This document shows, one piece after another, positions 1 through 9,250 of a DNA stretch of 64,000 nt. Source of the stretch: Pseudomonas yamanorum. GTDB lineage: Bacteria > Pseudomonadota > Gammaproteobacteria > Pseudomonadales > Pseudomonadaceae. The stretch spans positions 62,001 to 126,000 of the forward strand of contig NZ_JACARE010000021.1 in assembly GCF_013386765.1 (NCBI RefSeq), written 5' to 3'. The notes under the pieces are model-generated. The model ran no database searches and was not told the DNA's origin. It worked only from the letters and a program-made list of their open reading frames with translations. Each line of letters starts with the position of its first letter. Within the stretch, counting starts at the first letter, position 1. The translations under genes were made by a program, and so were the position numbers.

Positions 1-1
1 C

Positions 2-1027
2 CAGCATGACCTGGCCAACCCGCACTCGCCGAAAACCGTGTTCGGGTTTATCTGCGCCGCGCTGACCCAGCGCCGCGCCGCCGGGGTTGCAGCCTTTACC
101 GTGATGTCCTGCGATAACCTGCCCCACAACGGCGCCGTGACCCGCAAGGCCTTGCTGGCCTTTGCCGCGCTGCACAACCCTGACCTGCACGAGTGGATCA
201 AGGCCAATGTGAGCTTCCCGAATGCCATGGTCGACCGCATCACGCCGATGACCAGCACCGCGCACCGCCTGCAACTGCACGACGACCACGGCATCGACGA
301 TGCCTGGCCGGTGGTCTGCGAGCCGTTTGTGCAATGGGTGCTGGAAGACAAGTTCGTCAACGGTCGCCCGGCGTGGGAGACGGTGGGCGTGCAGTTCACC
401 GATGACGTGACGCCGTACGAAGAAATGAAGATCGGCCTGCTCAACGGCAGTCACCTGGCGCTGACGTACCTGGGTTTCCTCAAGGGTTATCGCTTCGTCC
501 ACGAGACCATGAACGACCCGTTGTTCGTGGCCTACATGCGCGCCTACATGGACTTGGACGTCACGCCCAACCTGGCGCCAGTGCCGGGTATCGACCTGAC
601 CGAGTACAAGCAGACCCTGGTGGACCGTTTTTCCAACCAGGCGATTGCCGATCAGTTGGAGCGTGTGTGTTCCGATGGTTCGTCGAAGTTTCCCAAGTTC
701 ACCGTCCCGACCATCAACCGCCTGATCGCCGATGGCCGCGAGACCGAGCGCGCCGCGCTGGTGGTGGCGGCGTGGGCGCTGTACTTGAAAGGCGTGGATG
801 AGAATGGCGTAATCTTCCGCATTCCGGACCCCCGCGCCGAGTTTTGCCAAGGGCTGGTGACGGACGATGCGTTGATCAGCAAGCGGCTGTTGGGGGTGGA
901 AGAGATTTTTGGTACGGCTATTCCCAACTCCCCTGCGTTTGTGGCAGCGTTTGAGCGGTGTTTCGAGAGCCTGCAGGATGTGGGTGTGAGTAAAACGCTG
1001 GAGCGGCTGCTCGCCAATATCCACTGA
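2..1027 (+). CDS. mtlD: Mannitol 2-dehydrogenase, C-terminal part (5' end outside the window)
   Basis: Oxidises D-mannitol (also D-arabitol) to the 2-keto sugar with NAD+. The reading frame is open from base 2, so the gene began before the window and about 341 residues are visible. The long-chain mannitol dehydrogenase catalytic pattern K-x4-N-x2-H is present, with Lys at 428-430, Asn at 443-445 and His at 452-454, in the segment KIGLLNGSH. It is followed by xylulokinase and fructokinase genes on the same strand, the mtlD-mtlY-mtlZ order known in P. fluorescens. That order supports the polyol role strongly. A palindromic REP pair separates it from the next gene. Confidence 0.93.
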   Translation, partial: QHDLANPHSPKTVFGFICAALTQRRAAGVAAFTVMSCDNLPHNGAVTRKALLAFAALHNPDLHEWIKANVSFPNAMVDRITPMTSTAHRLQLHDDHGIDDAWPVVCEPFVQWVLEDKFVNGRPAWETVGVQFTDDVTPYEEMKIGLLNGSHLALTYLGFLKGYRFVHETMNDPLFVAYMRAYMDLDVTPNLAPVPGIDLTEYKQTLVDRFSNQAIADQLERVCSDGSSKFPKFTVPTINRLIADGRETERAALVVAAWALYLKGVDENGVIFRIPDPRAEFCQGLVTDDALISKRLLGVEEIFGTAIPNSPAFVAAFERCFESLQDVGVSKTLERLLANIH

Positions 1028-1042
1028 CGGAACCGAATCAAA

Positions 1043-1134
1043 AATGTGGGAGCTGGCTTGCCTGCGATAGCGGTGTATCAGCTAAATGGTTGCTGGCTGA
1101 AAGACCGCCATCGCAGGCAAGCCAGCTCCCACAT
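1043..1134. repeat. REPIN-type inverted repeat between mtlD and xylulokinase
   Basis: The first ~25 bases (from 1043, GTGGGAGCTGGCTTGCCTGC) return as the reverse complement at about 1110-1134, separated by a less conserved loop. This is the usual arrangement of two inverted Pseudomonas REP sequences. It lies inside the mtl operon, so the transcript can fold here and may affect relative expression or 3'-end stability of the upstream message. Confidence 0.9.
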
Positions 1135-1178
1135 TGATCGCATTCTCACTCCAAAAACAACACTGCTGAGCGACGATC

Positions 1179-2660
1179 ATGACCCAGCAAAACCTCTACC
1201 TCGGCATCGACTGCGGCACCCAGGGCACCAAGGCCATCGTCCTCGACGCCGGCAGCGGCAAAGTCCTGGGCCTGGGCGCCGCCAGCCACACACTGCTCAG
1301 CGGCGCCAACGGGCGCCGCGAACAGCACACCCAGGAATGGCTCGACGCCTTCACCGAAGCCACCCACCGCGCCTTGCAACAGGCCGGCGTGGACGGCCAG
1401 GACATCCTCGCCATCGGCGTCTCCGGCCAGCAACACGGCCTGGTGCTGCTGGATGACCAAGGCCAGGTGCTGCGCCCGGCCAAACTGTGGTGCGACACCG
1501 AAACCACGCCGGAAAACGATCGCTTGCTGCAGCATCTGGGCGGCGAAAGCGGCTCCCTGGAGCGCCTCGGCGTGGCCATCGCCCCGGGCTACACCGTGTC
1601 CAAGCTGCTGTGGACCCGCGAACAGCACCCGGATATTTTCTCGCGCATCGCCCATATCCTGCTGCCCCACGACTACCTCAACTACTGGCTCACCGGCCGC
1701 GCCTGCGCGGAATACGGCGATGCCTCGGGCACCGGCTATTTCAACGTGCGCACCCGGGAATGGGACCTGGCGCTGTTGCGCCATATCGACCCCGACGGGC
1801 GCCTGGAAGCCGCGTTGCCCGAGTTGATCGAGGCCAACCAGCCAGTAGGCACTGTCCTGCCCGCCATCGCCGAGCGCCTGGGCATCAACCCGAATGCCCA
1901 GGTGTCCAGCGGCGGCGGCGACAACATGATGGGCGCCATCGGCACCGGCAATATCGCCCCCGGCGTGATCACCATGAGCCTGGGTTCATCCGGCACCGTG
2001 TATGCCTTTGCCGACCAGGCCAACGTCAGCCCGCAGGCGTCGGTAGCGACGTTCTGCTCGTCCAGCGGCGGCTGGCTGCCGTTGATCTGCACCATGAACC
2101 TGACCAACGCCACCGGAGTGATCCGCGAACTGTTCGACCTCGACCTGGCGGCCTTCAACGCCCAGGTGGCCGAGGCCCCGATTGGTGCCGACGGCGTGAG
2201 CATGCTGCCGTTTCTCAATGGCGAGCGGGTGCCCGCCCTGCCCCACGCCACCGGCAGCCTGCATGGCGTGACCATGACCAACCTGACCCGCGCCAACCTG
2301 TGCCGCGCGGTGGTCGAAGGCACCACGTTCGGCCTGCGCTATGGCCTGGACCTGCTGCGCCAGACCGGCCTGCAAAGCCAGAGCATCCGCCTGATCGGTG
2401 GTGGCTCGAAAAGCCCGGTGTGGCGGCAGATGGTTGCCGATATCATGAACACCGAAGTCATCTGCACCGAACAAAGCGAAGCCGCGGCCCTGGGCGCGGC
2501 GATCCAGGCGGCGTGGTGCCAGTCCGGTGAGAGCCTGGCGCAGCTGTGCCAGCGTTGCGTCAGCGTCGACGCGGCCAGCCGCACGGTGCCGGATGCCGGC
2601 AGCGTCAGCGCCTATCAGCAGGCGTATGAGCGTTATCAACAGCACGTGGCATCCCTTTAA
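1179..2660 (+). CDS. mtlY: Xylulokinase (FGGY family), mtl operon
   Basis: Phosphorylates D-xylulose, the product of arabitol oxidation, to xylulose 5-phosphate. The 493-residue length fits bacterial XylB. The N-terminal phosphate-binding stretch LGIDCGTQGTKAIV sits at residues 8-21, and the FGGY C-terminal signature is around LIGGGSKSPVWRQM. ATG at 1179 is the first start after the REP pair; upstream GAGCGA is a modest ribosome site. It lies 12 bases ahead of the fructokinase gene, so the two are likely cotranscribed. The symbol follows the P. fluorescens mtl operon; xylB is the generic name. Confidence 0.93.
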   Translation: MTQQNLYLGIDCGTQGTKAIVLDAGSGKVLGLGAASHTLLSGANGRREQHTQEWLDAFTEATHRALQQAGVDGQDILAIGVSGQQHGLVLLDDQGQVLRPAKLWCDTETTPENDRLLQHLGGESGSLERLGVAIAPGYTVSKLLWTREQHPDIFSRIAHILLPHDYLNYWLTGRACAEYGDASGTGYFNVRTREWDLALLRHIDPDGRLEAALPELIEANQPVGTVLPAIAERLGINPNAQVSSGGGDNMMGAIGTGNIAPGVITMSLGSSGTVYAFADQANVSPQASVATFCSSSGGWLPLICTMNLTNATGVIRELFDLDLAAFNAQVAEAPIGADGVSMLPFLNGERVPALPHATGSLHGVTMTNLTRANLCRAVVEGTTFGLRYGLDLLRQTGLQSQSIRLIGGGSKSPVWRQMVADIMNTEVICTEQSEAAALGAAIQAAWCQSGESLAQLCQRCVSVDAASRTVPDAGSVSAYQQAYERYQQHVASL

Positions 2661-2672
2661 GAGCGAACGAAT

Positions 2673-3611
2673 ATGTATTTGGTATGTGGCGAAGCGCTGT
2701 TTGATTTTTTCAGCGAGGACGATGCCAGCGGCAAGGCGTCCCTGGTCAATTACAAGGCGATTGCCGGCGGTTCGCCGTTCAACGTCGCGGTAGGTTTGCG
2801 TCGCTTGGGCATCGATGCCGGCTTCTTCGCCGGGATCTCCAGCGACTTCCTCGGCCGGCGCCTGTTGCAGGTGCTCAAGGAGGAAGGTGTGCGTGAGGAC
2901 TACCTGCTGGAGTTCGCAGCGCCCACTACCCTGGCGATGGTGGCCGTGGGTGCCAATGGCTCGCCGCAATACAGCTTCCGTGGTGAAGGTTGCGCCGACC
3001 GGCAGTTGCAGCTTGAACATTTGCCGACACTGGGCGACGAGGTGCGTGGCGTGCACATCGGCTCGTTTTCACTGGTGGTGCAGCCGATTGCCGACACCTT
3101 GCTGGCCCTGGTCCGCCGGGAAAGCGGCAAGCGCCTGATCAGCCTCGACCCCAACGTACGCCTTAACCCGCAGCCGAATATCGAGCTGTGGCGCGAGCGG
3201 GTGGCCGAGTTGGTCAAGCATGCCGACCTGATCAAGGTCAGTGATGAAGACCTGCATCTGCTCTACCCCGGCCAGGCACCGGAAAGCATTCTGCAAGGCT
3301 GGTTGCAGCACCGTTGCCAGTTGGTGTTCCTGACCCGTGGCGGCGACGGCGCAACCGTGTTCAGCCGTCAGCACGGCAGTTGGTCGGCACCGGCAGTCAA
3401 GGTGGTGATGGCCGATACCGTAGGGGCCGGGGACACTTTCCAGGCCGCCTTGATTGCCTGGCTCACGGAACATCAACTGGACTCCGTCGAGGGCCTGCAA
3501 CAGCTGTCCCGCGAGCAGATCAGCGGCATGCTCACCTTCGCCATCCGTGCGGCGGCGCTGACCTGCAGCAAGACCGGCCCGGACTTGCCTTACCGTCATC
3601 AGTTGGACTGA
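2673..3611 (+). CDS. mtlZ: Fructokinase, PfkB/ribokinase family
   Basis: Phosphorylates fructose formed by mannitol oxidation. The 312-residue protein has both PfkB signatures: the sugar-binding GGSPFNVAVGLRRLG near residue 32 and the ATP/catalytic motif DTVGAGDTFQAA near residue 248, whose second Asp is the catalytic base of the family. It is the last visible gene of the mtl operon. A perfect GCCACGT/ACGTGGC hairpin lies about 40 bases downstream (3646-3665); it lacks a long T-run and is only a possible terminator. Confidence 0.92.
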   Translation: MYLVCGEALFDFFSEDDASGKASLVNYKAIAGGSPFNVAVGLRRLGIDAGFFAGISSDFLGRRLLQVLKEEGVREDYLLEFAAPTTLAMVAVGANGSPQYSFRGEGCADRQLQLEHLPTLGDEVRGVHIGSFSLVVQPIADTLLALVRRESGKRLISLDPNVRLNPQPNIELWRERVAELVKHADLIKVSDEDLHLLYPGQAPESILQGWLQHRCQLVFLTRGGDGATVFSRQHGSWSAPAVKVVMADTVGAGDTFQAALIAWLTEHQLDSVEGLQQLSREQISGMLTFAIRAAALTCSKTGPDLPYRHQLD

Positions 3612-3766
3612 CAAACGTCCCGCAAGGACCAATGTGCCATCATGAAGGCCACGTATTACGTGGCTTTCAGCCCTGCTGCCACCGGTCCAAAAAACCTGCA
3701 CTGTGTCAAAAACTGTACTAGACCGAAAGGCACGTGCAGTTTTTATAACAAAAGCAGGACAGATCC

Positions 3767-6370
3767 ATGGGCAATAGACGGACCTTTCGCAATCGCGCCG
3801 TTTTGACTGTCGGCATCCTCTCACTGCATTACATCACGCCCCAGCAAGCCCACGCGGCTTGCGTGCTCACCCCAGGCCCGGGCAACGACACCTATACCTG
3901 CGACAGCGGCAGCAGCGCCGGCCTCACCGACCTGCTGGGCAACAACACCCTGATCCTGCCGGCAGGCGGCTCCGGCACCATCAATGGCGGTGTCACCTTC
4001 GGCGCAGGCCAGGACGCGGTGCAAATCCGCTCGGGGCTGATTACCGGCGCGGTCCAGCAAGGCGCCGGCATCGACGACTTCGTAATGAGCGGCGGGCAGA
4101 TTCAGTCCCTGGCCCAGGGCGATGGCCGTGACACCTTTTTCATGAGTGGCGGCACCATCGTTGGCGCGTTTGAAGACGGCGATGTGGCGCAGCAGACCGG
4201 TGGCACCATCGGCCGGGTGGACATGAAGCTCGACAACAATATCTACAACATGTCCGGCGGCGCGATCCTCGGCAACCTGGTGACCGGTTTTGGCATCGAC
4301 CAGATCATCGTTTCCGGCGGCACCATCGGCGGCAATATCAGTACCAGCGGCGGCGATGACAGCATTAGCGTCAGCGGCGGCGTCATCTCCGGCGAGATCC
4401 GCGCCAGTGTCGGCAATGACACGTTCAACTGGACCAATGGCGGCCAGATCAAATCGGCGGTGCTGATGGGTGACGGCGACGACACCGCACGGCTCAGCGG
4501 CCTGAATGAAAGCCTGTTGAGCGCAACGCCGTCCATCGATGGCGGCCTGGGCAACGACCAACTGACCTTCGACAACACCACCTCCAGCACCGCCGCACGG
4601 TATATCGGATGGGAGACGGTGAACCTCAACAACAACTCGCGCTTCGACCTCGCCGGGGACTTTTTCCTCGGCGACAGTGCCAGCAACACCGGCACCTTCA
4701 ATATCGACGGCAGCAGCACATTGGGCGTGACCCAAGGCAGTATCCGCCCCTACACCGCGGGCGCCCTGGCGACCCTCAATAACGCCGGCACCCTCGACAT
4801 GACCAGCCGCAGCAACAGCGCCACGGATACGTTGACGGTGTATGGCAATTACGTCGGCAACAATGGCCAGCTGTGGCTGCAGTCGGTGCTCGGTGACGAC
4901 AACTCCGCCAGCGACAAGCTGGTGGTGTCCGACGGGACCATCAGCGGGCATACCCAACTGACGGTAACCAACCTCGGCGGCGCGGGTGGGTTCACGCAAA
5001 ATAACGGGATCGAGGTGGTGCAGGCACTCAATGGCGCCGTCAGCAGCACCGACGCCTTTGCGCTTAAAGGCTCGGTGTCTGCCGGAGCCTATGAATACCT
5101 GCTGTTCAAGGGCGGTGTTACCGCTGGCACGGAAAACAACTGGTACCTGCGTTCATCGGTGGTTGCCGTGCAACCGCCAGCGGTTCCACCCGTGCCACCG
5201 ACGCCACCGGTGGTGGTGCCCGTGCCACCCATGCCACCCGTGCCGCCGGTGGTTGACCCGGATGAGCCGCCCGTGGAGCCGCCCACTTCGCAGCCCGTCG
5301 CGCCGGTCGAGCCCCCAGCTCCACCGCCCAGTCAGGTTGCGGCGGCCAACTCGCCGGAGTCGGCAGCGAGCAATCCGGTGTTGCCCACCGCCGTCGCCGG
5401 TGCCGAGCCAATTCCTTTGTACCGCCTGGAAGTGCCGGTGTACTCGGTGGTCGTCCCGGCGGCGCAGTTGATGACACTACAAGCCCTTGGCACCTTTCAT
5501 GACCGCCAGGGTGAACAAAGCCTGCTGAGTGAAACCGGCGCCGTGCCCGCCGGCTGGGGCCGCGCCTATGGCAGTGACTTCAACAAAAGCTGGACCGGCA
5601 CGGTGTCGCCGAGTTTCGACGGTTCTATCAAAGGCTATCAAGTGGGCCATGACCTCTACGCCTCCGAAACCAGCGGCGGGCAGACCCAGCGCTTCGGCCT
5701 GTTCGTCGGCCAAAGCCGCCTGCAGGGTGACATCAAAGGCTTTGCCATGGGCTTTCAGGGCACGCACGCCGGGCGGGTCAAGCTGGACGGCGACAACTTC
5801 GGCGTCTACTGGACCCTCACCGACCCCACAGGCTGGTATGTCGATCTGGTGGCTATGGGCACACGCTTCGACGGTGACAGCAAATCCGAGCGTGACGTGA
5901 AGATCGACAACAAGGGCCACGCACTGGCGCTGTCGGCGGAAGCTGGCTACCCGATTGCCGTGTCGGAACATTGGGTGGTGGAGCCGCAGGTGCAGGTGAT
6001 CAACCAGCACATCGACATGGACAGCCAGAACGACGGTATCTCCAAGGTTTCATACGACTCCCAGGACTACTGGACCGGCCGCCTGGGGGCACGCCTGAAG
6101 GGGCGTTACCTGGTGCAGAACACGCCCATCGAGCCTTACGTGCGAGTCAACGCCTGGCGCACCTTTGGCGGCAGCGACACGGTGACCTACGACGATGTTG
6201 ACCGAATCAAGACCGATCACAAGTCATCCACCGCCGACCTGGGTGTTGGGGTTGTCGCCAAGCTGTCGTCCACCGTCAGCGTGTACCTGGCGGCGGACTA
6301 CAACACCCAACTGGACAGCAATGCGTTTGAAGGCGTCAGTGGCAATGCCGGGGTGCGGGTCAGTTGGTAG
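3767..6370 (+). CDS. Autotransporter with beta-helix passenger, Pro-rich linker and C-terminal barrel
   Basis: A type V secreted outer-membrane protein of 867 residues. A signal peptide covers roughly residues 1-31 (cleavage near QAHA/AC). The passenger, about residues 32-465, is full of short SGG-x-I-x-G repeats typical of a beta-helix. A very proline-rich segment at about residues 467-525 joins it to a region ending in an autotransporter beta-barrel (about 590-867) whose final residues VRVSW fit an outer-membrane sorting signal. No protease or adhesion motif is visible in the passenger, so its activity is unknown. Its last 11 bases overlap the convergent aquaporin gene. Confidence 0.85.
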   Translation: MGNRRTFRNRAVLTVGILSLHYITPQQAHAACVLTPGPGNDTYTCDSGSSAGLTDLLGNNTLILPAGGSGTINGGVTFGAGQDAVQIRSGLITGAVQQGAGIDDFVMSGGQIQSLAQGDGRDTFFMSGGTIVGAFEDGDVAQQTGGTIGRVDMKLDNNIYNMSGGAILGNLVTGFGIDQIIVSGGTIGGNISTSGGDDSISVSGGVISGEIRASVGNDTFNWTNGGQIKSAVLMGDGDDTARLSGLNESLLSATPSIDGGLGNDQLTFDNTTSSTAARYIGWETVNLNNNSRFDLAGDFFLGDSASNTGTFNIDGSSTLGVTQGSIRPYTAGALATLNNAGTLDMTSRSNSATDTLTVYGNYVGNNGQLWLQSVLGDDNSASDKLVVSDGTISGHTQLTVTNLGGAGGFTQNNGIEVVQALNGAVSSTDAFALKGSVSAGAYEYLLFKGGVTAGTENNWYLRSSVVAVQPPAVPPVPPTPPVVVPVPPMPPVPPVVDPDEPPVEPPTSQPVAPVEPPAPPPSQVAAANSPESAASNPVLPTAVAGAEPIPLYRLEVPVYSVVVPAAQLMTLQALGTFHDRQGEQSLLSETGAVPAGWGRAYGSDFNKSWTGTVSPSFDGSIKGYQVGHDLYASETSGGQTQRFGLFVGQSRLQGDIKGFAMGFQGTHAGRVKLDGDNFGVYWTLTDPTGWYVDLVAMGTRFDGDSKSERDVKIDNKGHALALSAEAGYPIAVSEHWVVEPQVQVINQHIDMDSQNDGISKVSYDSQDYWTGRLGARLKGRYLVQNTPIEPYVRVNAWRTFGGSDTVTYDDVDRIKTDHKSSTADLGVGVVAKLSSTVSVYLAADYNTQLDSNAFEGVSGNAGVRVSW

Positions 6371-7064
6371 GGCCGGACTCTTTCGGACACGTCACTGCCC
6401 GCGCAACGATGGCGCCCACTACAGCCCCGACAATCGGAGCCACCCAGAACGCCCACAACTGCATCACATACTCGCCGCCGGCAAACAACGCCGGGCCGGT
6501 GCTGCGGGCCGGGTTGACCGAGGTGTTGGTGACGGGGATGGCCACCAGGTGGATCAGGGTCAGTGCCAGGCCAATGGCAATCGGCGCAAACCCTGCTGCA
6601 GAGCCCGGCCCGGTGACCCGCATGATGATGAATACAAAAAAGAACGTCGCCACAGCCTCGACCACCAGCGCCGCCAGCAGGCTGTAATCGCCCGGGCTCA
6701 ACGGGCCATAACCATTGGCGGCGAACGCCCCCATTTCAAAGCCCGGCCGGCCACTGGCAATCAGCGCCAACACGGCGGCCGCGACGATCGCACCGGCGAC
6801 CTGGGCAATGATGTACGGCACCACATCCACGCCCGGCACGCGGCGCCCGACCCACAGGCCGATGGTGACCGCCGGGTTGAAGTGCGCACCCGAGATACCA
6901 CCCACCGCATACGCCATGGTCAGCACCGTAAGGCCAAAGGCCAGGGCCACGCCGGCAAAGCCAATCCCCAGTTCCGGAAACGCCGCCGCCAGGATCGCGC
7001 TGCCACAGCCACCGAAGGTCAGCCAGAACGTCCCCAGAAACTCTGCTGCGATTTTCTTTTGCAA
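6360..7064 (-). CDS. aqpZ: Aquaporin Z
   Basis: Inner-membrane water channel of the MIP family with six membrane segments and both NPA boxes: HFNPAV in the first half and SVNPARS in the second. Two TTG starts are possible. The one at 7064 is preferred because it gives the family N-terminus M-QKKIAAEFLGTFW and lies 8 bases from the strong ribosome site AGGGGGA. The TTG at 7070 would sit almost on top of that site. The gene is convergent with the autotransporter and overlaps its end. Confidence 0.93.
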   Translation of the reverse strand: MQKKIAAEFLGTFWLTFGGCGSAILAAAFPELGIGFAGVALAFGLTVLTMAYAVGGISGAHFNPAVTIGLWVGRRVPGVDVVPYIIAQVAGAIVAAAVLALIASGRPGFEMGAFAANGYGPLSPGDYSLLAALVVEAVATFFFVFIIMRVTGPGSAAGFAPIAIGLALTLIHLVAIPVTNTSVNPARSTGPALFAGGEYVMQLWAFWVAPIVGAVVGAIVARAVTCPKESGPTN

Positions 7065-7342
7065 ATCCAATTCCCCCTAGTGCCAACGCCATCCGATTGA
7101 TGGACCCGGTGGCGACGGTAGCAAGAGGACTTGCCCGGCTCGTATCAGACTTTTCCGGTTAATTGGAGTGATATTACCCATGCGCTGAAGATGAAGCTTT
7201 TGTCAGCAAAGCCTCAATTAATCGATGGTTAATCCCCCGGGACGAGAGTTGAATCGACCGCACTCGCACGGCCTTAGCCGTTGCCCAGGGCGGCCGCACT
7301 CATCGTGTTGATGAGTCAGCGAACGACTTGCGGAGAAACACC

Positions 7343-7603
7343 ATGAAACTGCGTACGTTAATGCTCGGTGGCGCACTGGCCCTGACGGCTGTAACGGGGA
7401 TGGCGCAGGCTGATACAGCCCCCGTCGTCACGCCTTACCACTACGGTGAGAAGATGGATGTGCAGAAGGTGCTTGCCATGCACGAAACCGATACCAATGT
7501 CTGCAAAGTGATCAATGCCGATATCAAGTACCTCGACAGTGCCGGCAAAGTCCAGGACGTGAGCTATCGCAAAATGTCGGAAGCGTGTGACTTCCAGAAT
7601 TGA
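7343..7603 (+). CDS. Small secreted DUF2790 protein
   Basis: An 86-residue exported protein of the Pseudomonas-specific DUF2790 type. It has a signal peptide (about residues 1-22, ending GMAQA/D) and a short mature domain with two cysteines, in TNVCKVINADIKYLDS and SEACDFQN, which could form a disulfide. ATG at 7343 is chosen over the in-frame codon at 7328 because GGAGA lies 6 bases upstream and the signal peptide then starts properly. The biochemical role of the family is unknown. An 8-bp GGGCCTGG/CCAGGCCC hairpin at 7623-7645 follows the stop. Confidence 0.8.
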   Translation: MKLRTLMLGGALALTAVTGMAQADTAPVVTPYHYGEKMDVQKVLAMHETDTNVCKVINADIKYLDSAGKVQDVSYRKMSEACDFQN

Positions 7604-7685
7604 TCCAGCGGCAAATAACAGTGGGCCTGGCGTTTATCCAGGCCCGCAGATTATTCGATGACAGAACCTCGACCGTCCGTTTCGT

Positions 7686-7955
7686 TTAATGGAAAGGACG
7701 CGCTCCGGCTCGTTTGAGGGCTGGAGCCTGATGTTGCCTGAGGTCTTCGCGCAACCCTGTGATCAGGTTGCAGATGGCTCGACTGCTGTCGAGTTTAGCG
7801 GCCTGAATCCCCTTGACCTCGAAGTCCACCCGGTCCCGGTCTTTCTCGTCATAGACTTTAATCGTCAACGACGCGTCTTCGGCTTTGGTACATTCACACC
7901 GCTTAGGCAGGAAACTTCCTTCAATAATGCCGCGTAACTCTAGATCCGAAAGCAT
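7686..7955 (-). CDS. DUF1652 domain protein
   Basis: An 89-residue cytoplasmic protein of the DUF1652 family, common in Pseudomonas and of unknown function. The family pattern is visible as LRGIIEGSFLPKRCECT near the N-terminus and FEVKGI...LDSSRAICNLITGLREDL in the second half. ATG at 7955 has a good ribosome site, GGAGAGG, 7 bases upstream. Nothing in the neighbourhood explains its role; the next 230 bases are non-coding. Confidence 0.8.
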   Translation of the reverse strand: MLSDLELRGIIEGSFLPKRCECTKAEDASLTIKVYDEKDRDRVDFEVKGIQAAKLDSSRAICNLITGLREDLRQHQAPALKRAGARPFH

Positions 7956-8184
7956 GGCTAACCTCTCCTTTATTTGAGACCGCCAATGGATTTATTTGGC
8001 TGCTTGTTGGGCGTCGACAGGCACGCCAAGGCGCCTGCGTGACACGTCTTGCCAACCCTGGAAGACGTCTTTCAATCACCAGCCTACTCGGCAATTTTCG
8101 GTCTCGTTGTAACCTTTCCTCATAAGCACAGAGCGTTTTTACTTCGACTGAAGGTAGTTGCGTGAAAACGCCCCGATGAAACGT

Positions 8185-9213
8185 TTAACTAACAACAACT
8201 TCATAAACCGGCGGTTGTGCTGCAACTCTTTCTGCAACATGTCGCAAACTATCAAAGTTGATGTTGGCGCCTGAATTGATCGCCACCAGGGTCTTTCCAC
8301 GCTGGCCGGTTGCCTCGACATACCGACGAATACCGGCCACCGCCAGGGCACCGGAAGGCTCGGTGATGGAACGGGTATCGTCGTAGATCAACTTGATTGC
8401 ACTGCACAGCTCATCGTTGCTGACAGTGATCACCTCATCCACGTGGTGCCGGCAGATTTCAAAACCGAAGGCGCCGATCTGTGCCACCGCCGTGCCATCG
8501 GCAAAGCTGTCGACACTCGGCAGCACCACACGACTGCCCGCCCGCAGTGCCGCCAACAGGCAACTGGAACCTTCGGGCTCGACGCCGATGATGCGCACTT
8601 CAGGGCGCAGGTATTTGACATAGGCGGCAATCCCCGCGATCAACCCACCGCCGCCCACCGGCACGAAGATCGCGTCCAGCGGGCCCTGCTGCTGGCGCAA
8701 CACTTCCATGCCCACGGTGCCCTGCCCGGCAATCACGTCCGGGTCATCGAAGGGCGAGACAAAGGTGCAGCCCGAGGCCTCGGCCAGGTGCAGCGCGTGG
8801 GCCAGGGCGAAAGGGAAGCTTTCGCCGTGCAACACCGCCTCGCCCCCACGGGAGCGAACCCCCAATACTTTGAGCTCCGGCGTATTGCAAGGCATGACGA
8901 TGGTTGCCTTGATCCCCAGTTCCCGGGCGGCCAGTGCCACGCCCTGGGCATGATTGCCCGCCGATGCCGTGACCACGCCCCGGGCCTTCTGCTCGGCACT
9001 GAGCTGCACCAGCTTGTTGTAGGCGCCGCGAATCTTGAAGGAAAAGGTCGGTTGCAGGTCTTCACGCTTGAGCAGGATCTGGTTGCCCAGCAACGCCGAG
9101 AGTGCCGGCGCCGCCTGCAACGGCGTGCGCACCGCCAGGTCATAGACCGGGGCAGCCAGAATCTTCTTTACGTAGTGCTCAAGCAATCCGGGGGCTTGGG
9201 GCTGACTGCTCAT
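8185..9213 (-). CDS. Threonine ammonia-lyase (PLP-dependent), short form without ACT domain
   Basis: Deaminates threonine (and probably serine) to 2-oxobutyrate, the first step toward isoleucine. The 342-residue protein has the PLP lysine in SFKIRGAYNK and the glycine-rich phosphate loop VGGGGLIAGIA. It stops where the regulatory ACT domains of long IlvA enzymes (about 500 residues) would begin, so classical isoleucine feedback through ACT is not expected. ATG at 9213 is chosen over 9258 because AGGAGA sits 6 bases upstream. It is preceded by an apparent Ile/Thr attenuator, which argues for a biosynthetic rather than purely catabolic enzyme. Pseudomonads usually also have a long IlvA elsewhere. 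Confidence 0.88.
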   Translation of the reverse strand: MSSQPQAPGLLEHYVKKILAAPVYDLAVRTPLQAAPALSALLGNQILLKREDLQPTFSFKIRGAYNKLVQLSAEQKARGVVTASAGNHAQGVALAARELGIKATIVMPCNTPELKVLGVRSRGGEAVLHGESFPFALAHALHLAEASGCTFVSPFDDPDVIAGQGTVGMEVLRQQQGPLDAIFVPVGGGGLIAGIAAYVKYLRPEVRIIGVEPEGSSCLLAALRAGSRVVLPSVDSFADGTAVAQIGAFGFEICRHHVDEVITVSNDELCSAIKLIYDDTRSITEPSGALAVAGIRRYVEATGQRGKTLVAINSGANINFDSLRHVAERVAAQPPVYEVVVS

Positions 9214-9250
9214 GGCTATCTCCTGGGTATTTGCAAAGCCCTGGAGACGG

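Noticed and set aside
3646..3665. Firm terminator for the mtl operon
   Set aside because: The stem is good but only three T residues follow; kept as a note in the fructokinase entry, not as a feature.
3821..4999. A 392-codon minus-strand ORF inside the autotransporter
   Set aside because: Ala/Gly/Val-rich antisense of a Gly/Ser repeat passenger with no recognisable motif.
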